Source: Nymphalis io
Lineage: Eukaryota; Arthropoda; Insecta; Lepidoptera; Nymphalidae
Reading direction: 5' to 3'
Assembly (NCBI RefSeq): GCF_905147045.1
Contig: NC_065898.1
Span: 11,284,001 to 11,348,000, forward strand
DNA length: 64,000 bases
The translations under genes were made by a program, and so were the position numbers. Shown one piece after another: positions 25,274 to 37,280 of the stretch (positions are counted from its first letter, which is position 1; each line of letters starts with the position of its first letter). The notes beneath the pieces are model-generated. The model was not told where the DNA came from, ran no database searches, and saw only the letters and a program-made list of their open reading frames with translations.

Positions 25274-25614
25274 TTACAGTAACAGCCTGTGTGTGTGTTC
25301 TTTACAGTAACAGTAACAGTATCCCACTGCTGGGCTAAGGCCTCCTCTCCCTTTTGGGGAGAAGGTTTGGAGCTTATTCCACCACGCTGCTCCAATGCCG
25401 GTTGGTGGAATACACATGTGACAGAATTTCCGTGAAATTCGTTGCACACACATATGCAGGTTTCCTCACGATGTTTTCCTTCACCGTTAAGCACGAGATG
25501 AATTATAATAACAAATTAAGCACATGAAAATTCAGGGGTGCTTGCCCGGGTTTAAACCCACGTTCATCGGTTAAGATTCACGCGTTCTAACCACTGGGCC
25601 ATCTCGGCTTTTTT
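25274..25614 (-). mobile_element. SINE-A, full length
   Basis: One of the best copies. The minus-strand head has A-box 'tggcccagtgg' and a B-box region 'gggtttaaaccc'. The 3' end terminates in a run of the unit tactgt (25274-25320 read in reverse), like the microsatellite ends of RTE elements. Confidence 0.92.
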
Positions 25615-26093
25615 AAATATTCTTTAGATGAAGGAATATGTTTTGGTTACTAAGTGCAAAATGTATGAGTGATTACTATAAATACACGAGGATATACATA
25701 TATAATTAGTTATTGCTGATATCTAGTTACCAAAGAATTAAAGTATATGCAATACAATTTCAAAAATAAATAAGAGCGTTATCAACGCGATATAAATTTT
25801 TATAAACCTAAAAACATGTTTGATATATTTAATAATCTTTGCTAATAAGAATGGCGTTTTAATAGATTCGATTGGGTAAAGATTGAAAAAGTTCAATGAT
25901 CCATTTGAATTCCGAATTCCTCAAAATTCTGTCGCCTAAATATTAGTGACTCCTTCAAGTTCTATAATACTATTTTCCAATAGAATTAGTAAAATAATAG
26001 GTGTTTTACCTATAATTAATCAGGACCTAAAGAATTTGAACAAAACTTCACTTCCAATTTGATCTGGCGGTATATTATTTTTGATAGCCGATA

Positions 26094-26308
26094 TTTTTTA
26101 TAGAATAGGTAGACGGACGAGCAAATGGACCTGATGGTAAGTGGTCACCAACGCCCATAGACATTGTAAGAGATATTAACCATCGCCAATGCGCCAGCAC
26201 CCTTGGGAACTAAGAGCTTATGTTATGTGCCTGTAATTACACTGGCTCATTTACCCTTCAAACCGGAACACAACAATATCAAGTACTACTGTTTTGCGGT
26301 AGAATACC
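26094..26308 (-). mobile_element. Repeat-B copy
   Basis: Poly-T start, then 'atagaataggtagacgg', 'cctgatggtaagtggtcacc', 'gtgcctgtaattacactggc', 'ttcaaaccggaacacaac', 'gttttgcggtagaatacc'. The head end is truncated. Confidence 0.88.
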
Positions 26309-26660
26309 ACAAAATATTCGTATTCATATATTCCATTCTCTTTATTAGGTAAAATCATCGAAAAATACAGAGTGCAACACACAGACAAGAATGTGTCACA
26401 GTCATTAATTACAACTAGTATCGCCTCTGGTCGAAATAGGTTTTATGTATAGGAATTTTTATACATTTCCAAGGCACACCAACCCTCTAGTATTATCTAA
26501 ATTATCTAGTATTATAAGATCAACCAAGCTTCTGCGATAAATACTTTAAAAAATCATTAAAATTTTCGATGTATTCATTAAATTCACGCATCAATATATA
26601 GATACGGAAATATTAGCTGTATCTTAAAATTTTGCCTAAAATTGCCTTTTATTGTATAAT

Positions 26661-26894
26661 CCTTTTGAGGAACAGGCCTGTAAATTATTCCACCACGCTC
26701 CATGCGGGTTCGATCCATATTTGTGGCAGAATTTCATTAGTCATTCAAGTTGCCTTACGATGTTATCCTTGGCCATTGATCACTAAATGAATTATAAAAA
26801 ATATATACCACATAAACAATCAGTGTTGCTCGCTTTGGGTTAAGCTCCCAACTTTCGTATAACATTCACGAGGTCTAAACGTTATGCTATCGCG
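26661..26894 (-). mobile_element. SINE-A, diverged
   Basis: Recognisable by 'ttattccaccacgctcc', 'gtggcagaatttcattag', 'cttacgatgttatcctt' and 'aaatgaattataa'. The B-box area is mutated and the last tail segment deleted. Confidence 0.7.
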
Positions 26895-27436
26895 TACAAA
26901 AAATAAATACAATTTTAAAATTATAAAATCATATTTCAATACTTTCAAGCGCGATCAACAAACGACAATAATACATCATGATACAATGGTTAATAGACGA
27001 GGGCATGTAAATTATTTAAATTACGATTGTTCATCCAAAAAACGTCCAAAGCGATCCCCTTCCTTGCGTTTTAAGTAAAAATTGTTAGCGAGCAAAAGTA
27101 TCGCGTGTCCCGGTATAGTATCGTCAATAAATACTAATCAATAAAAATGTTTGAGACGCTATATTTGGGATTGAGACGACGGCACATCAGATTCTTTGAT
27201 TTATTTTTCGCTATCTTTATAGCGTATTAGATCAATGCATGTGAATAAATCATGGCATTCATAAAAACAGACTACATGTACTGAACACGATGATGGATGA
27301 TAAGGAATTGACTATTTTTATGGAATAGATACGAGAACTGGCAAATTCGCTTCTGATGTACTCGTATATATGAAAGCGTAACAGGCAGACAGAGTTACTT
27401 TCACATTTATAATATTAGTACACAACACACACACAC

Positions 27437-27720
27437 TGACAGCCTGTGAATGTCCCACTGCAGGCTAAGGCGTCCTCTACCTTTTTGAGGAGAAGGTATG
27501 AAGCTGATTCCACCAGGCTGCTCCAAAGCGGGTTAGTGGAACACAGATGTGGCAGAATTTCAGTGAAATTAGACACATGCAGGTTTCCTCACAATGTTTT
27601 CCCTTCACCGTCAAGAACGAGATGAATTATAATCACAAATTAAGCACATGAAAATTCAGTGATGCACCCACGATCATCGGTTAAGATTCAGGCGTTCTTA
27701 CCACTGGGCCATCTCGGCTT
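27437..27720 (-). mobile_element. SINE-A, near full length
   Basis: Tail 'gacagcctgtgaatgtccca' to head 'ccactgggccatctcggctt'. About 18 bp around the B-box ('gcttgcccgggtttgaa') is deleted, so the copy has probably lost its internal promoter. Confidence 0.9.
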
Positions 27721-28026
27721 ATAATGGTACAGATAAATAAAGTTGAATCTTGATTTAAATCATTGCAACTTAATTGGGCTAAATTCGTGTTATTGTAAAT
27801 ATCAGAAACATAATAGTAATTCGCTCGTTTTGCTTCTTTCTTTTGGTCGATTCTTTAAAAGTGCACTTGCAAAAAGTGTAATTTAATTCTGTTTCTTATT
27901 TTTTATATTATAATTAATACAATCATCAAATAATATACTAAATTTAAATTTAGAACACATTTAATTATGACTTTTAATATAACCATGTATTATAACGACG
28001 TATGATATATTACACAGTTGAGATAT

Positions 28027-28317
28027 TCCTGGTGGTAGAGCTTTGTGCAAGTTCGTCTGGGTAAGTACCACCCACTCATCAGATATTCTACCGAAAAACA
28101 GCAGTACTTGGTATTGTTGTGTTCCGATTTGAAGCGTGAGTGAATCAGTGTAATTACAGGGACAAGGGACAACATCTTAATTCCCATGGTTGGTGGCGCA
28201 TTGGTGATGTAAGCGATGGTTAACATTTCTTACAATGCCAATATCTGTGGCCGTTGGTGACCACTTAACATCAGATGGTCCATATGCTCGTCCGCATTCC
28301 TATTTTATAAAAAAAAT
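28027..28317 (+). mobile_element. Repeat B, full length
   Basis: Head 'tggtggtagagctttgtgca', then 'ggtattgttgtgttccg', 'ggtggcgcattggtgatgta', tail 'ccgcattcctattttataaa' with a short poly-A. There is no tRNA-like promoter, which suggests a LINE 3' end or a non-tRNA SINE. Confidence 0.88.
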
Positions 28318-28830
28318 GGACGTAGCCAGGTTAAGATTGGTACTACTTTTACATTAAAAAATATTCTCATAATAAAGTATAACTAAATAATAATTATGTC
28401 AATTCAAATGAAACCTTATAGATTAAAATTTTAATCATCGACGTCAAATTAGATTGTTAATATTATAAAATCCGCTGAATTGATACGTTAAGGCAATATT
28501 CGTTATTATATTAATTATAGCATTGTATATAAATGTCGCATGTCCACGGAGTACAATATTCCGTTTCATGATAAAATTCGACGTTGAATTTGTAATTTAT
28601 GATTTGAGAATAAAGTTTACTTAATTTCAAAGATTCTAACATAATATTTACTTTGTGAGTTTACAAAGTGAAGAATACAAAGAAAATTATACTTAGCATG
28701 TACAATATTTTAAATATCACGAATTAAAATTAGAAGTGATTATTGCTCAAAAACATATATAAAATTGATTAATATAAATAACAACATTTTATTAATGCAG
28801 TGAGTAATATTTATATTAAAAGTAAAAAAG

Positions 28831-28971
28831 TAACAATGTCCCACTGCTGGGCTAAGGCCACCTCTCCTTTTTTTTGAGGAGAAGGTTTGTAGCTTATCCT
28901 ACCACGCTGCTCCAATGCGGATTGGTGGAATACACATGAGGCAGAACTTCGGTGAAATTAGAAACATACAG
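28831..28971 (-). mobile_element. SINE-A, 5'-truncated
   Basis: Tail and middle only: 'gtcccactgctgggctaagg' to 'gaaattagaaacatacag'. After the break the sequence changes to an unrelated GC-rich patch (28972-29030). Confidence 0.85.
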
Positions 28972-29145
28972 TCATAACCAAAGGTGCCACCTTTAGAAGA
29001 TCTTTCGCCTCCGGCCCGTGCCCCCTTGGTCATACGGTAAAAACTAAAATTGAATTTGCAACTAATATTTATTAAACATAAAATTTATTTTATGTGAAAA
29101 TATATTTTATTTTAATAGTCGATATTTTTTGAAATTTTCCTTCCG

Positions 29146-29442
29146 TAACAGCCTGTGAATGTCCCACTGCTGGGATAAAGGCCTCCTCTCCTCTTTTTGA
29201 GGAGAAGGTTTGGAGCTTATTCCACCACGCTGCTCCAATGCGGGTTTGTAGAATTCACATGTGGCAGAATTTCAGTGAAATTAGACACATGCAGGTTTCT
29301 TCACGATGTTTTCCTTCACTGTAAAGCACGAGATGAATTATAATCACAAATTAAGCACATGAAAATTCAGTGGTGCTTGCCCACTTGACCCACGGTCATC
29401 GGTTAAGATTCACGCGTTCTTACCACAGGGCCATCTCGGCTT
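29146..29442 (-). mobile_element. SINE-A, full length
   Basis: Complete from 'aacagcctgtgaatgtccca' to 'gccatctcggc'. The B-box is damaged ('cccacttgacccacgg'). With the copies at 25.3, 26.7, 27.4 and 28.8 kb it forms a cluster in one orientation. Confidence 0.92.
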
Positions 29443-29837
29443 TTTTCTTAACAGAATACAATAATTGATTCGAATTTTGATCGTACGGTAAAGTATATAC
29501 TCAGATAGTAGCTCCCAAAAGTAATTTTTGTTGATTGTGATTAGGTTATCAAGTATATTCAGATAAAACATTTTTAGAATAAAACCGGCTCAGTAATTAG
29601 TTACTTTTAAGTTACTACAAAAAGTGGAGCGATTCCGGTTACCGTCTCCAAATTAATAGACTAATTACTACGTACGAATAATTTATTTATAAGACAATGT
29701 TACTTGGTAACGCTTGACGATTGAAAACGGTTTTCCGATTCTTCACTCCAAATTTGTTTTTCTCCGGAACCAAAGTAAATAAATTTTTTATATAATAAAT
29801 ATATTATTAAACATTTTGTTAATACTTTATATATAAC

Positions 29838-30035
29838 TAGCAAATTGTCCCGGCTTTTCATGTGTAGATAAGAAGAAAAATGGATTTTGGATAGGATTTG
29901 CGTTAAATCCGTACTAAAATAATAAATAATCCGTGAGCGTGTACGTCGAAAAAGAAGTAACTATGACAATTTCAAGTCATTCGGGCGGATAGTTTAGGAG
30001 ATCTCGTGATGAATGGTGTTTCGCTTATATACATA
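29838..30035 (+). repeat. Possible interspersed repeat
   Basis: 'ctagcaaattgtcccggctt' followed by 'gcgttaaatccgt' and a 'gaaaaagaagtaactatgac' stretch resembles a dispersed lepidopteran sequence, and a related start ('aactagctgcccttacc') occurs at 37764. Family not named. Confidence 0.4.
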
Positions 30036-30488
30036 TAAATTACTAGAAACTAGATAATTAGATACTATTAATTTATCTTATATAATGATAAATCAAAGTT
30101 TCTTTAAGAGTCTACTCGAATAGCGTAATTTTTTTCGTTCGATTCGAAGTTCGATTAAATTATATTCATACTTAACTATGGCTCTTATTTTTTATTCCCT
30201 TTTGGTATACAATACCGTCTATACTATAAGTTTATTTACTACAATTTATAATACGAATAATTAATAAATCAATCTATCGACTATCGAGTACATTCAGTAA
30301 GACACTAAAATAGATCAAAAATTATTAATATTGTTGTATATTACGAAATTATAACCACCGCCAAAAACAAATTTAATAAATAAACATCGTGACTCACCGC
30401 TTTCCATCATATATTTATTTACGTTTAATATGAATGTCAACATATATAAAACCTCTTTTTATTGAACTATAAAGAATCTTTAACTTTT

Positions 30489-30612
30489 TTCGTTACTTAA
30501 TAAGTAACGAAGGTTGTATAACACTGATTAAAAAAAAAGTTGACTCGTTCACGTGTACCGTAGCGGCTACGGCGTAGCGACCGTCACGAGCGGTTACGGT
30601 CGTGAAGTAACG
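30489..30612. repeat. Nested inverted repeats, GC-rich core
   Basis: A near-perfect 23-bp palindrome (ttcgttactta-a-taagtaacgaa, 30489-30511) is followed by a GC-rich core in which 'ttcacgtgtaccgtagcgg' (30549-30567) pairs imperfectly with 'cggttacggtcgtgaa' (30593-30608). The end 'aagtaacg' repeats the palindrome arm. Probably a small DNA transposon relic. Confidence 0.5.
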
Positions 30613-31515
30613 TATACTGCCATGAAAATGATAGGTTTGCGGGTTTAGGCGGTTTAAAAATTTCATATTATATACCTAATGGAAACGGCTTGCGGCTTTG
30701 TTTGTAATAAACTACCTCGATTACTTATCATTAAATAATTCATGTTGTTTTATAAAAAAAGTATTATAAATAGTTCTTATAAAATAGATTCCGATACATT
30801 TTATAAATATAAGATGATCAACGTAATTATGTAAATAGAAAACAAAAAAATCATCTGGTCCGTATATTTTAAACACAAAATTGACATTTACGAAATGGAA
30901 GTAGATTTTAATAGCTTTTTTATTTTAGTATTTTTTACATAATACTTGTTCTTCTTCATTGAGTAATAATCAAATTTGACTTTGACTGAAAACATTGTGT
31001 TGAAATCTGCATCTGTCGGTGGAAACTCTGCTACATGAGCATACTACGTGTAACCCGCATTCGAGCAGCGTTGGTTAAATAAGCTTCCCAAGTAGACGCC
31101 TCGGACTAGTAGTGAGACATTAAAAGACTTACTTTTATTACTAGTAACGTGGCAACATCTCAGTAAAAAAACCCTTTATAATACTATCATGAAAGAACCA
31201 AGTAGAACATTGATATAATATTAATAATTTTAGTGATTCATTCATTTTCATCCAGGTGCGATATCATGTCCTCGTTTCCGTATAAATATCGAGACGCTAC
31301 TGTAGATAATTATACGTTATTGAAATAGTACTTCACGATTCAGATTACGAATTATTACACGGAACGTTTCATACAAAAAAAAACTATATGATGTTGTAAG
31401 GTAATAATTATTATAACATAAGTCGCTAAACTTCAATCGCAGTATAAAAATGTAAAGTTGCAGCCACATTCGTATTAAAAGGTTAAACTGTTGTTACCTA
31501 CTCTGTTTGTATAAA

Positions 31516-31852
31516 ACTGCCTCGTTGGTCTAGTGGCTTGGTGTGAGTTCGCAGACCCGGAGGGTCTCAATACCCAAGTCGAGCCAATAAAAAGTTATTG
31601 GGTTTTTCTGTCAGAAAATTCTTAATAGCAGCCCGGAGTCTGGAAGATGGAAGTGTGGGCACTCCCGTGATTTGGAAAGCACGTAAAGCCGTTGGTCCTG
31701 CGTCTGAATTATTTCCGGTCGTATCGGATTGCCGTCCAATGTACCTGTGTTTGCGCACACATTTGTGCACTATAATATCTCCTGCGTAGTTGGCTAATCT
31801 CTCTTGAGATTGGCCGCCGTGGCCGAAATCGGTCTGGAGGACATTATTATTG
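31516..31852 (+). mobile_element. SINE-C, full length
   Basis: tRNA-like head 'tgcctcgttggtctagtggc' (A-box), a damaged B-box near 31566-31576, then 'ccaataaaaagttattgggt', 'cccggagtctggaagatgg', 'gcctgcgtctgaattatttc'-type body and tail 'ggccgaaatcggtctggagg'. Confidence 0.9.
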
Positions 31853-32389
31853 TATACATGATTAACATTTATAAGTATAAAAGCGCTTTTGAATCGGTAC
31901 ATTACATATATCCAAATGAAATGCAATAAAATGTATATAGGTTTTAAATTAAAAAGGCTGGTAGACAGGCCAATAGGTCACCTTAATATAAGTTTCATAA
32001 ATACAAGTATTATTCAGTCCTTTACAAACCCTTTATCCCATTTGATTATCGCTTAGAACTAGCTGATAGCTGTTATAAAAATTGTCTCAATGCATTCTTA
32101 GCTTTTTAGGTTCTTATGAATCATCTAAAAATGTTTATAAACTAAAACGAATTCAAAGACGCAGAAGTAAATTTAATTTGAAATTGTAATTTTTGCTCAC
32201 ACAACTTATTATAAATATTTTTTTTTATTTAATTTTTTTTTAAATTGATTAACTTTTAAGAATACAAATCAGAAGAGCTTTAACAATTAAACAGTGAAAT
32301 TTATAAAAAAGTCATTAATTTTATATTAAATAGAGGTCGTCTTGGAATTACCTATTTTCAACGGAATCTTAAACGCAGAAGAACCTGAT

Positions 32390-32422
32390 AAATGAGGGAG
32401 GCTTTCGTCCACCAGTGGACGG
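32390..32422 (+). mobile_element. RTE retrotransposon 3' scrap
   Basis: Encodes REAFVHQWT, the C-terminal end of RTE ORF2 (seen as GEAFVQQWT in the copy near 36430), then runs into poly-A-like sequence. Too short for more. Confidence 0.55.
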
Positions 32423-34412
32423 CAAAAAAAAAGGTTGATACGAACCTGATAAAAGCCTCAGAAACACTTTTAATTTCTATTTCGAATAATCATAATATAA
32501 CAAGTGTGTGTACGGCTCTAGAAAAACCAAACGCCGTCACTTTACAGTCGACGACAGTTCAACGACCCCTCGCGTGTCTTACCTGCGGTCAAGGGGGTGG
32601 TCAGAGAAAAAAAATATTGCCCTAACGAACCGCTGAATAATCTTTAATCGGAAATCTATTAAATTTTTCTATTCAGATTTTAATCATTTACTGAAATGTA
32701 ATAAATTAATAATATCATTCGCTTACTATATTTTTTCGATAATATTTTTATAAAAAATAACAACTTGCCCGGACATTGCGACTGTATTAATAGAGTATAA
32801 TTTAAAGGTCAAACTTTGCAACTAAGCCAGTAATAAAATATTTGAATTGTTTTTAAAAGGTAAAAATTTGTATGTCTTGTACATATTTCACAATAAAAAA
32901 TATATTACAATTAGTTCAATCCGATAAGACGCGCCTCACTATTACAGCTTACATTGCACACTTGCACCGTAGCGATTGGAAAAAAGAGTGGGGCGCGTGT
33001 CATTGTGGATTGAACTATTTATATGTATTTTATTTATACTTTTTATTAAATCTATGATAACAACATAAGCTCGATAAAATCGGTAGACATCATTTAAATC
33101 AGTAATCAATTACCAATTTATAAATTATCATGTTTAAAAATACTTGCAGTTGCCATTAAGCGTAACGACGATTTTTTAACCTAATACAAGCAACTTATGT
33201 ACCGAATTAGTTTGACATTATGACAGACTAATAAAAACCCGGCGCTTAGTCTACTTCTAATAGTTACCATAACCGGTCCATAACAAAACTTATTTAGAAA
33301 CGCATGATTACATTGTAATAAAAACGAAACTAATGTAAGAAAAATTACTAGAAAATTACCTCTGGCTTAAAACTTCGAAACTTTCCCGTAGGCTTGGCTT
33401 ATCGCGTCCTGCTGACCTTAAATAGAATATTACTGTTATTACATATGACTAGAGGTACTGAGGAAATATTAATTGTATAGATAATGTATACGTATACATA
33501 ATGCATCTAGTCTGTGGACTTAAATGCCTTGTTGTGAGAAAATCATAGTCAATTGAGACAATGATTGATCTTTATTAAGATGGTCAAATGGATGTTGGCA
33601 ACATCGATCTTATTGAAAGTCGTGGGTTTAAATCCGCAAACAATACTGAGCATTTGAAGACGAGGACTTAAATACTCAGGGTTCGAAGTAACCATCTTGA
33701 GGAAACTTGATTTACCAAAAATTATTTCTGTATATCCACAATCCACAGAGCAGATAAACTACACTATGTATTGTTATATTAGAAATTATTTTTACACCTT
33801 TAAATAACAATTTTGATCTAGAGAGAAACAAAATAAAATACCTGAATTATGAAATTCATTTATTAATAAATTATTTAAAAAAAAGAATCGCTTATGTTCA
33901 TATTGAGCAAAAATTGTTTAGACCATTTTATTTAATATGTATGTATGTACCATAATCCTAGACGTCATATTTTCAAAATTATATTTCGTCTAGATCGATA
34001 CCCTTTTCGATATAATAAAAAAATATTCAACCCTCCACTTCATACTTTTTCAAATTGAATATATTATGAAGTCGTGTTTTTTTGATTGAATATATTATAA
34101 AATAAATTGAATATATTATAAAATCCCCAATTCGGAAAACATTCCTCTTGGTTTAATCTACAAGAGCTAAGATAACCTTTTCCGTTCCAAATTTCCCGCG
34201 ACGTGAAAATTTACCTAAAATCTATTTCGTGTGAATGTAACATCAATCACCGTTATATAATTCCCCGACGTTCAAATGATTAATCCTTCACTTCCGAAAC
34301 ACCCTCGTCCTATATACTGTGTTGAAAATCCGTTACATAAAAATAATATAAAACTTATATTATTATCTTATTTTCAGAGTTTTATTCTCTATATACACAG
34401 GACTACGTTGGT

Positions 34413-34505
34413 CTAAAAATAAATGAAAAATAAAACGATATAAACTGACATTGTGATATATGTATATCGTCAATAAATATCGTTTTATTTTTCAATTATT
34501 TTTAG
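34413..34505. repeat. Long hairpin, 28 of 29 bp paired
   Basis: Arm 34413-34441 starts 'ctaaaaataaatgaaaaa' and ends 'aaaacgatat'. Arm 34477-34505 is its reverse complement except for one mismatch. Loop of 35 nt. The pairing stops sharply at both ends. It may be a MITE foldback or a transcribed hairpin. Confidence 0.8.
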
Positions 34506-35330
34506 TCGTTTGAGGAAACGATTGTTTGTATTACCTAAATGAATAACGACTCAAACAGAATATAAAACTTAGTAAAGAGATGCATCGTGTTTTGTATATA
34601 AATATGTTATTTTGAATTTGAATAATTATTTTTAACGTGAAACAGTCCATTTATTGAAGTAGGCTATAGACTATATTACTTCACGCTACGAACCCAAGGA
34701 GCGAAGCAACGACTATAAACATCAAACAATATGGTACAATAGACGTGAGTAATTAAATGTTAACGTGAGTGAAAACACGGAACGCTATTTATTAATGAGA
34801 TTGTATATCCTACTTAATATATGTGTTTCTAATCGTAAACTGCAGTTATCTATAAAGGAATGCATTTACTCAAAGTATATATAAATCATCACTAGATTCA
34901 ATGGCTGTAAGTTGGGATTATCAGATATTAGACTTAGTATAGTTTGTGTGTTTTCAATAATAGGAAACCTAAACCGAAAGCGCTTACAGCTCTTCTTTAA
35001 AGAGACAAATATATCTAATTGATCATACAAGATTAGTCTTTATCAATCAATCAATCCACATCCTACAAATCTTCAACCAAGGTCACGTATGTATGATGCC
35101 CCGCTGATTATATAATGGTCGCCTAACCACTTCTTAGATTGACATAATTGGTTAAAGTGTTCATGACTTAGATATACACTCGTATAGATTTGCTCTGCAA
35201 ATATTCTTTGTTTTAAATCTCTTTTATTTTATTTTATCATAAAAACGATTGTTAGTAACAAGACTGTAAGTTCAATATATTTATGAATCCCAAATATACA
35301 TTGGTACACAAAACGAATATTTCCATAGAG

Positions 35331-35414
35331 TGCAAATGTCTATGGGTAATGGTGACCACTCACTATTACGTTGTCCGTTTCGTTGTTTGCCTTCCTAATT
35401 TCAATTAAAAAAAC
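35331..35414 (+). mobile_element. Repeat-B tail fragment
   Basis: 'aaatgtctatgggtaatggt', 'gaccactcactatta', 'tgccttcctaatt' then A-rich. Only the last 80 bp of the family are present. Confidence 0.55.
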
Positions 35415-35965
35415 ACACAATTAAATATATATTACCAATTGTCTATTTATTTATAAAACGTTAGGTTTCACTCAAGTAGAACAGTTCAACAGTTTTGCAG
35501 CAAAATTATTATTTTATTTCGAATTTTGTGTTTCGAAGAATAACAACTTGTTTTTAACAAAAGTATCCACTGATTCGCTTAAGTCGTTTACAGGAATAAA
35601 AGTAGGTATGATATAATATTTGAAATCATAAATAACGTAAAGTGGCAACTAGGCCTTACTCCGTAGCGAAATTACGGTAGATGATAGCAATCTGTACAGA
35701 ACTATTATAGTTCACTGACCCATATTTGATTTATAAACCAATACGTTGGCTTGGTTCTGTTTATTTATTTTTATGAAAACGCTTACAAAATATTGTACTT
35801 AATAATAACAAAAATTTGTAAAAACCGTCAAAGAAATCCAAATCTGAAAGAATCTTTAATTGTTATTTCTCTTTATATAAAAAAAACTATACGATACAGT
35901 ATACGATTCCAACCAAAAACATATAAAGGAGTCGTTATATATTATTTATATATCGAAGTAACATT

Positions 35966-36176
35966 GCTTGAATTTCCCACTGCTGGATAGCTCAAAGCCT
36001 CCTCGCTAATTAAAGAACTAAGCTTAAAGCGTATTCAAACAAAAGTTCCCTTAAAATGATTCCCTTCCAACGAGATTAATCTAAACATATAATGATATCA
36101 TGAAAACTCAGCTCATGCCTGAATTCGTTATCATCAATTTAGATAATTTTTATTAACTGAGCAATCTTGGCTGTTA
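35966..36176 (-). mobile_element. SINE-A, highly decayed
   Basis: Starts 'tgaatttcccactgctgg', has 'aaagcctcctcgc', 'catgaaaactcagctcatgc' and ends 'gagcaatcttggct'. Order and spacing fit family A, but identity is low. Confidence 0.5.
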
Positions 36177-36408
36177 AATCCTGCATCGATTTTTTAATAT
36201 TTCATATTGACACAGAAAAAGTAGCAAAACAGAGAGGTTTAGAAAACAATTATTACCCTTAATTTAATGGATATTTCAAAACCATGTACAGACATAATAC
36301 TGGGACGGTACTTAATTAGTATGAAAATGAATGTTAAACTGTTAAATATTTATTCATATGTAACCTTCCATTAAAATTTAATTACTTTGATCTGTGTTGT
36401 TTTAATTC

Positions 36409-36862
36409 ATTATCATCATCATCATCATATCAGCCGAAAGACGTCCACTGCTGGACAAAGGCCTCCCCCAAGGATTTCCACGTTGGCCGATCTTGCGCTG
36501 CCCGCATCCAACGGCTTCCCGCGACTCGTTTTAAGTCGTCGGTTCACCTTGTAGGGGGCCTGCCCACTGCCACTTCAATTTAGCAATTCTTCGGGCTATG
36601 TCGGTTACTTTGGTTCGCCTGCGGATTTCATCATTTCTGATTCGATCTTGCAGAGAAACTCCGAGCATAGCCCTCTCCATTGCCCTTTGAGTGACCTTGA
36701 GCCTTCTTATGAGGCCCATTGTGAGCGACCACGTCTCTGATCCATAAGTCATCACTGGCAACACACACTGGTCGAAGACTTTCGACTTGAAACACTGCGG
36801 TATTTGGGATGAGAAGATATCGTGTAGCTTCCCGAACGCTGCCCAGCCGAGTTGAATTCGAA
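36409..36862 (-). pseudogene. RTE-clade LINE, ORF2 C-terminus and 3' end
   Basis: Reads from IQLGWAAFGKLHDIF through VLPVMTYGSETWSLTMG, QRAMERAMLG, DRIRNDEIRRRTKVTDIARR to LKWQWAG. About 30 residues are then deleted, and it continues DDLKRVAGSRWMRAAQDR and GEAFVQQWT. The 3' end is a (atg)n microsatellite, seen as catcatcat at 36412-36427, as is normal for RTE elements. The copy is 5'-truncated and dead. Confidence 0.93.
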
Positions 36863-37280
36863 GTTAGGTTAGTCTTGTTTTAATTAGGACAAAATAATTT
36901 GAATATTTTAATTTTCTTTCATGATGTATAATTTATAAAGTCTTCGATGCAGTTGAAATGAGAAAAAATGAATATGCAGGAACATTCTAGAATCATTCTG
37001 CATCGAAGGAAGGACAATTGTTCACAGGATTAACCTTTATTGAATTAAGAGCAACTCAATCTGAATGTGACAATGGATCTGATTGCCCAGACTGTGTCTA
37101 CCATTAGTACCCAGTGAAATATAAGCTCAAGGGCCTCATGAGTTCTTTCCACTTTTCAAACGCTAATTATTCTTTTTTTGTTTATCCCACTGTAAGTGGC
37201 TTTGTACCCGATAATCGTATTTTTTTCACATTCCTTGTTTTGCTTATGTTTCGTTCTTCCAAATACAATTATATTTATTT

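Larger units (their letters stand above)
31853..36408. other. Intergenic, no gene seen
   Basis: AT-rich. It holds an RTE tail (32390-32422), a possible decayed tRNA-like SINE around 33585-33660, three spaced copies of 'ttgaatatattat' at 34055-34121, a long hairpin (34413-34505), a repeat-B tail (35331-35414) and a decayed SINE-A (35966-36176). Confidence 0.5.

Noticed and set aside
32392..32625. A 77-codon open frame starting MREAFVHQWT
   Set aside because: The first residues are an RTE ORF2 end; the remainder shows no family match and the frame is probably chance.
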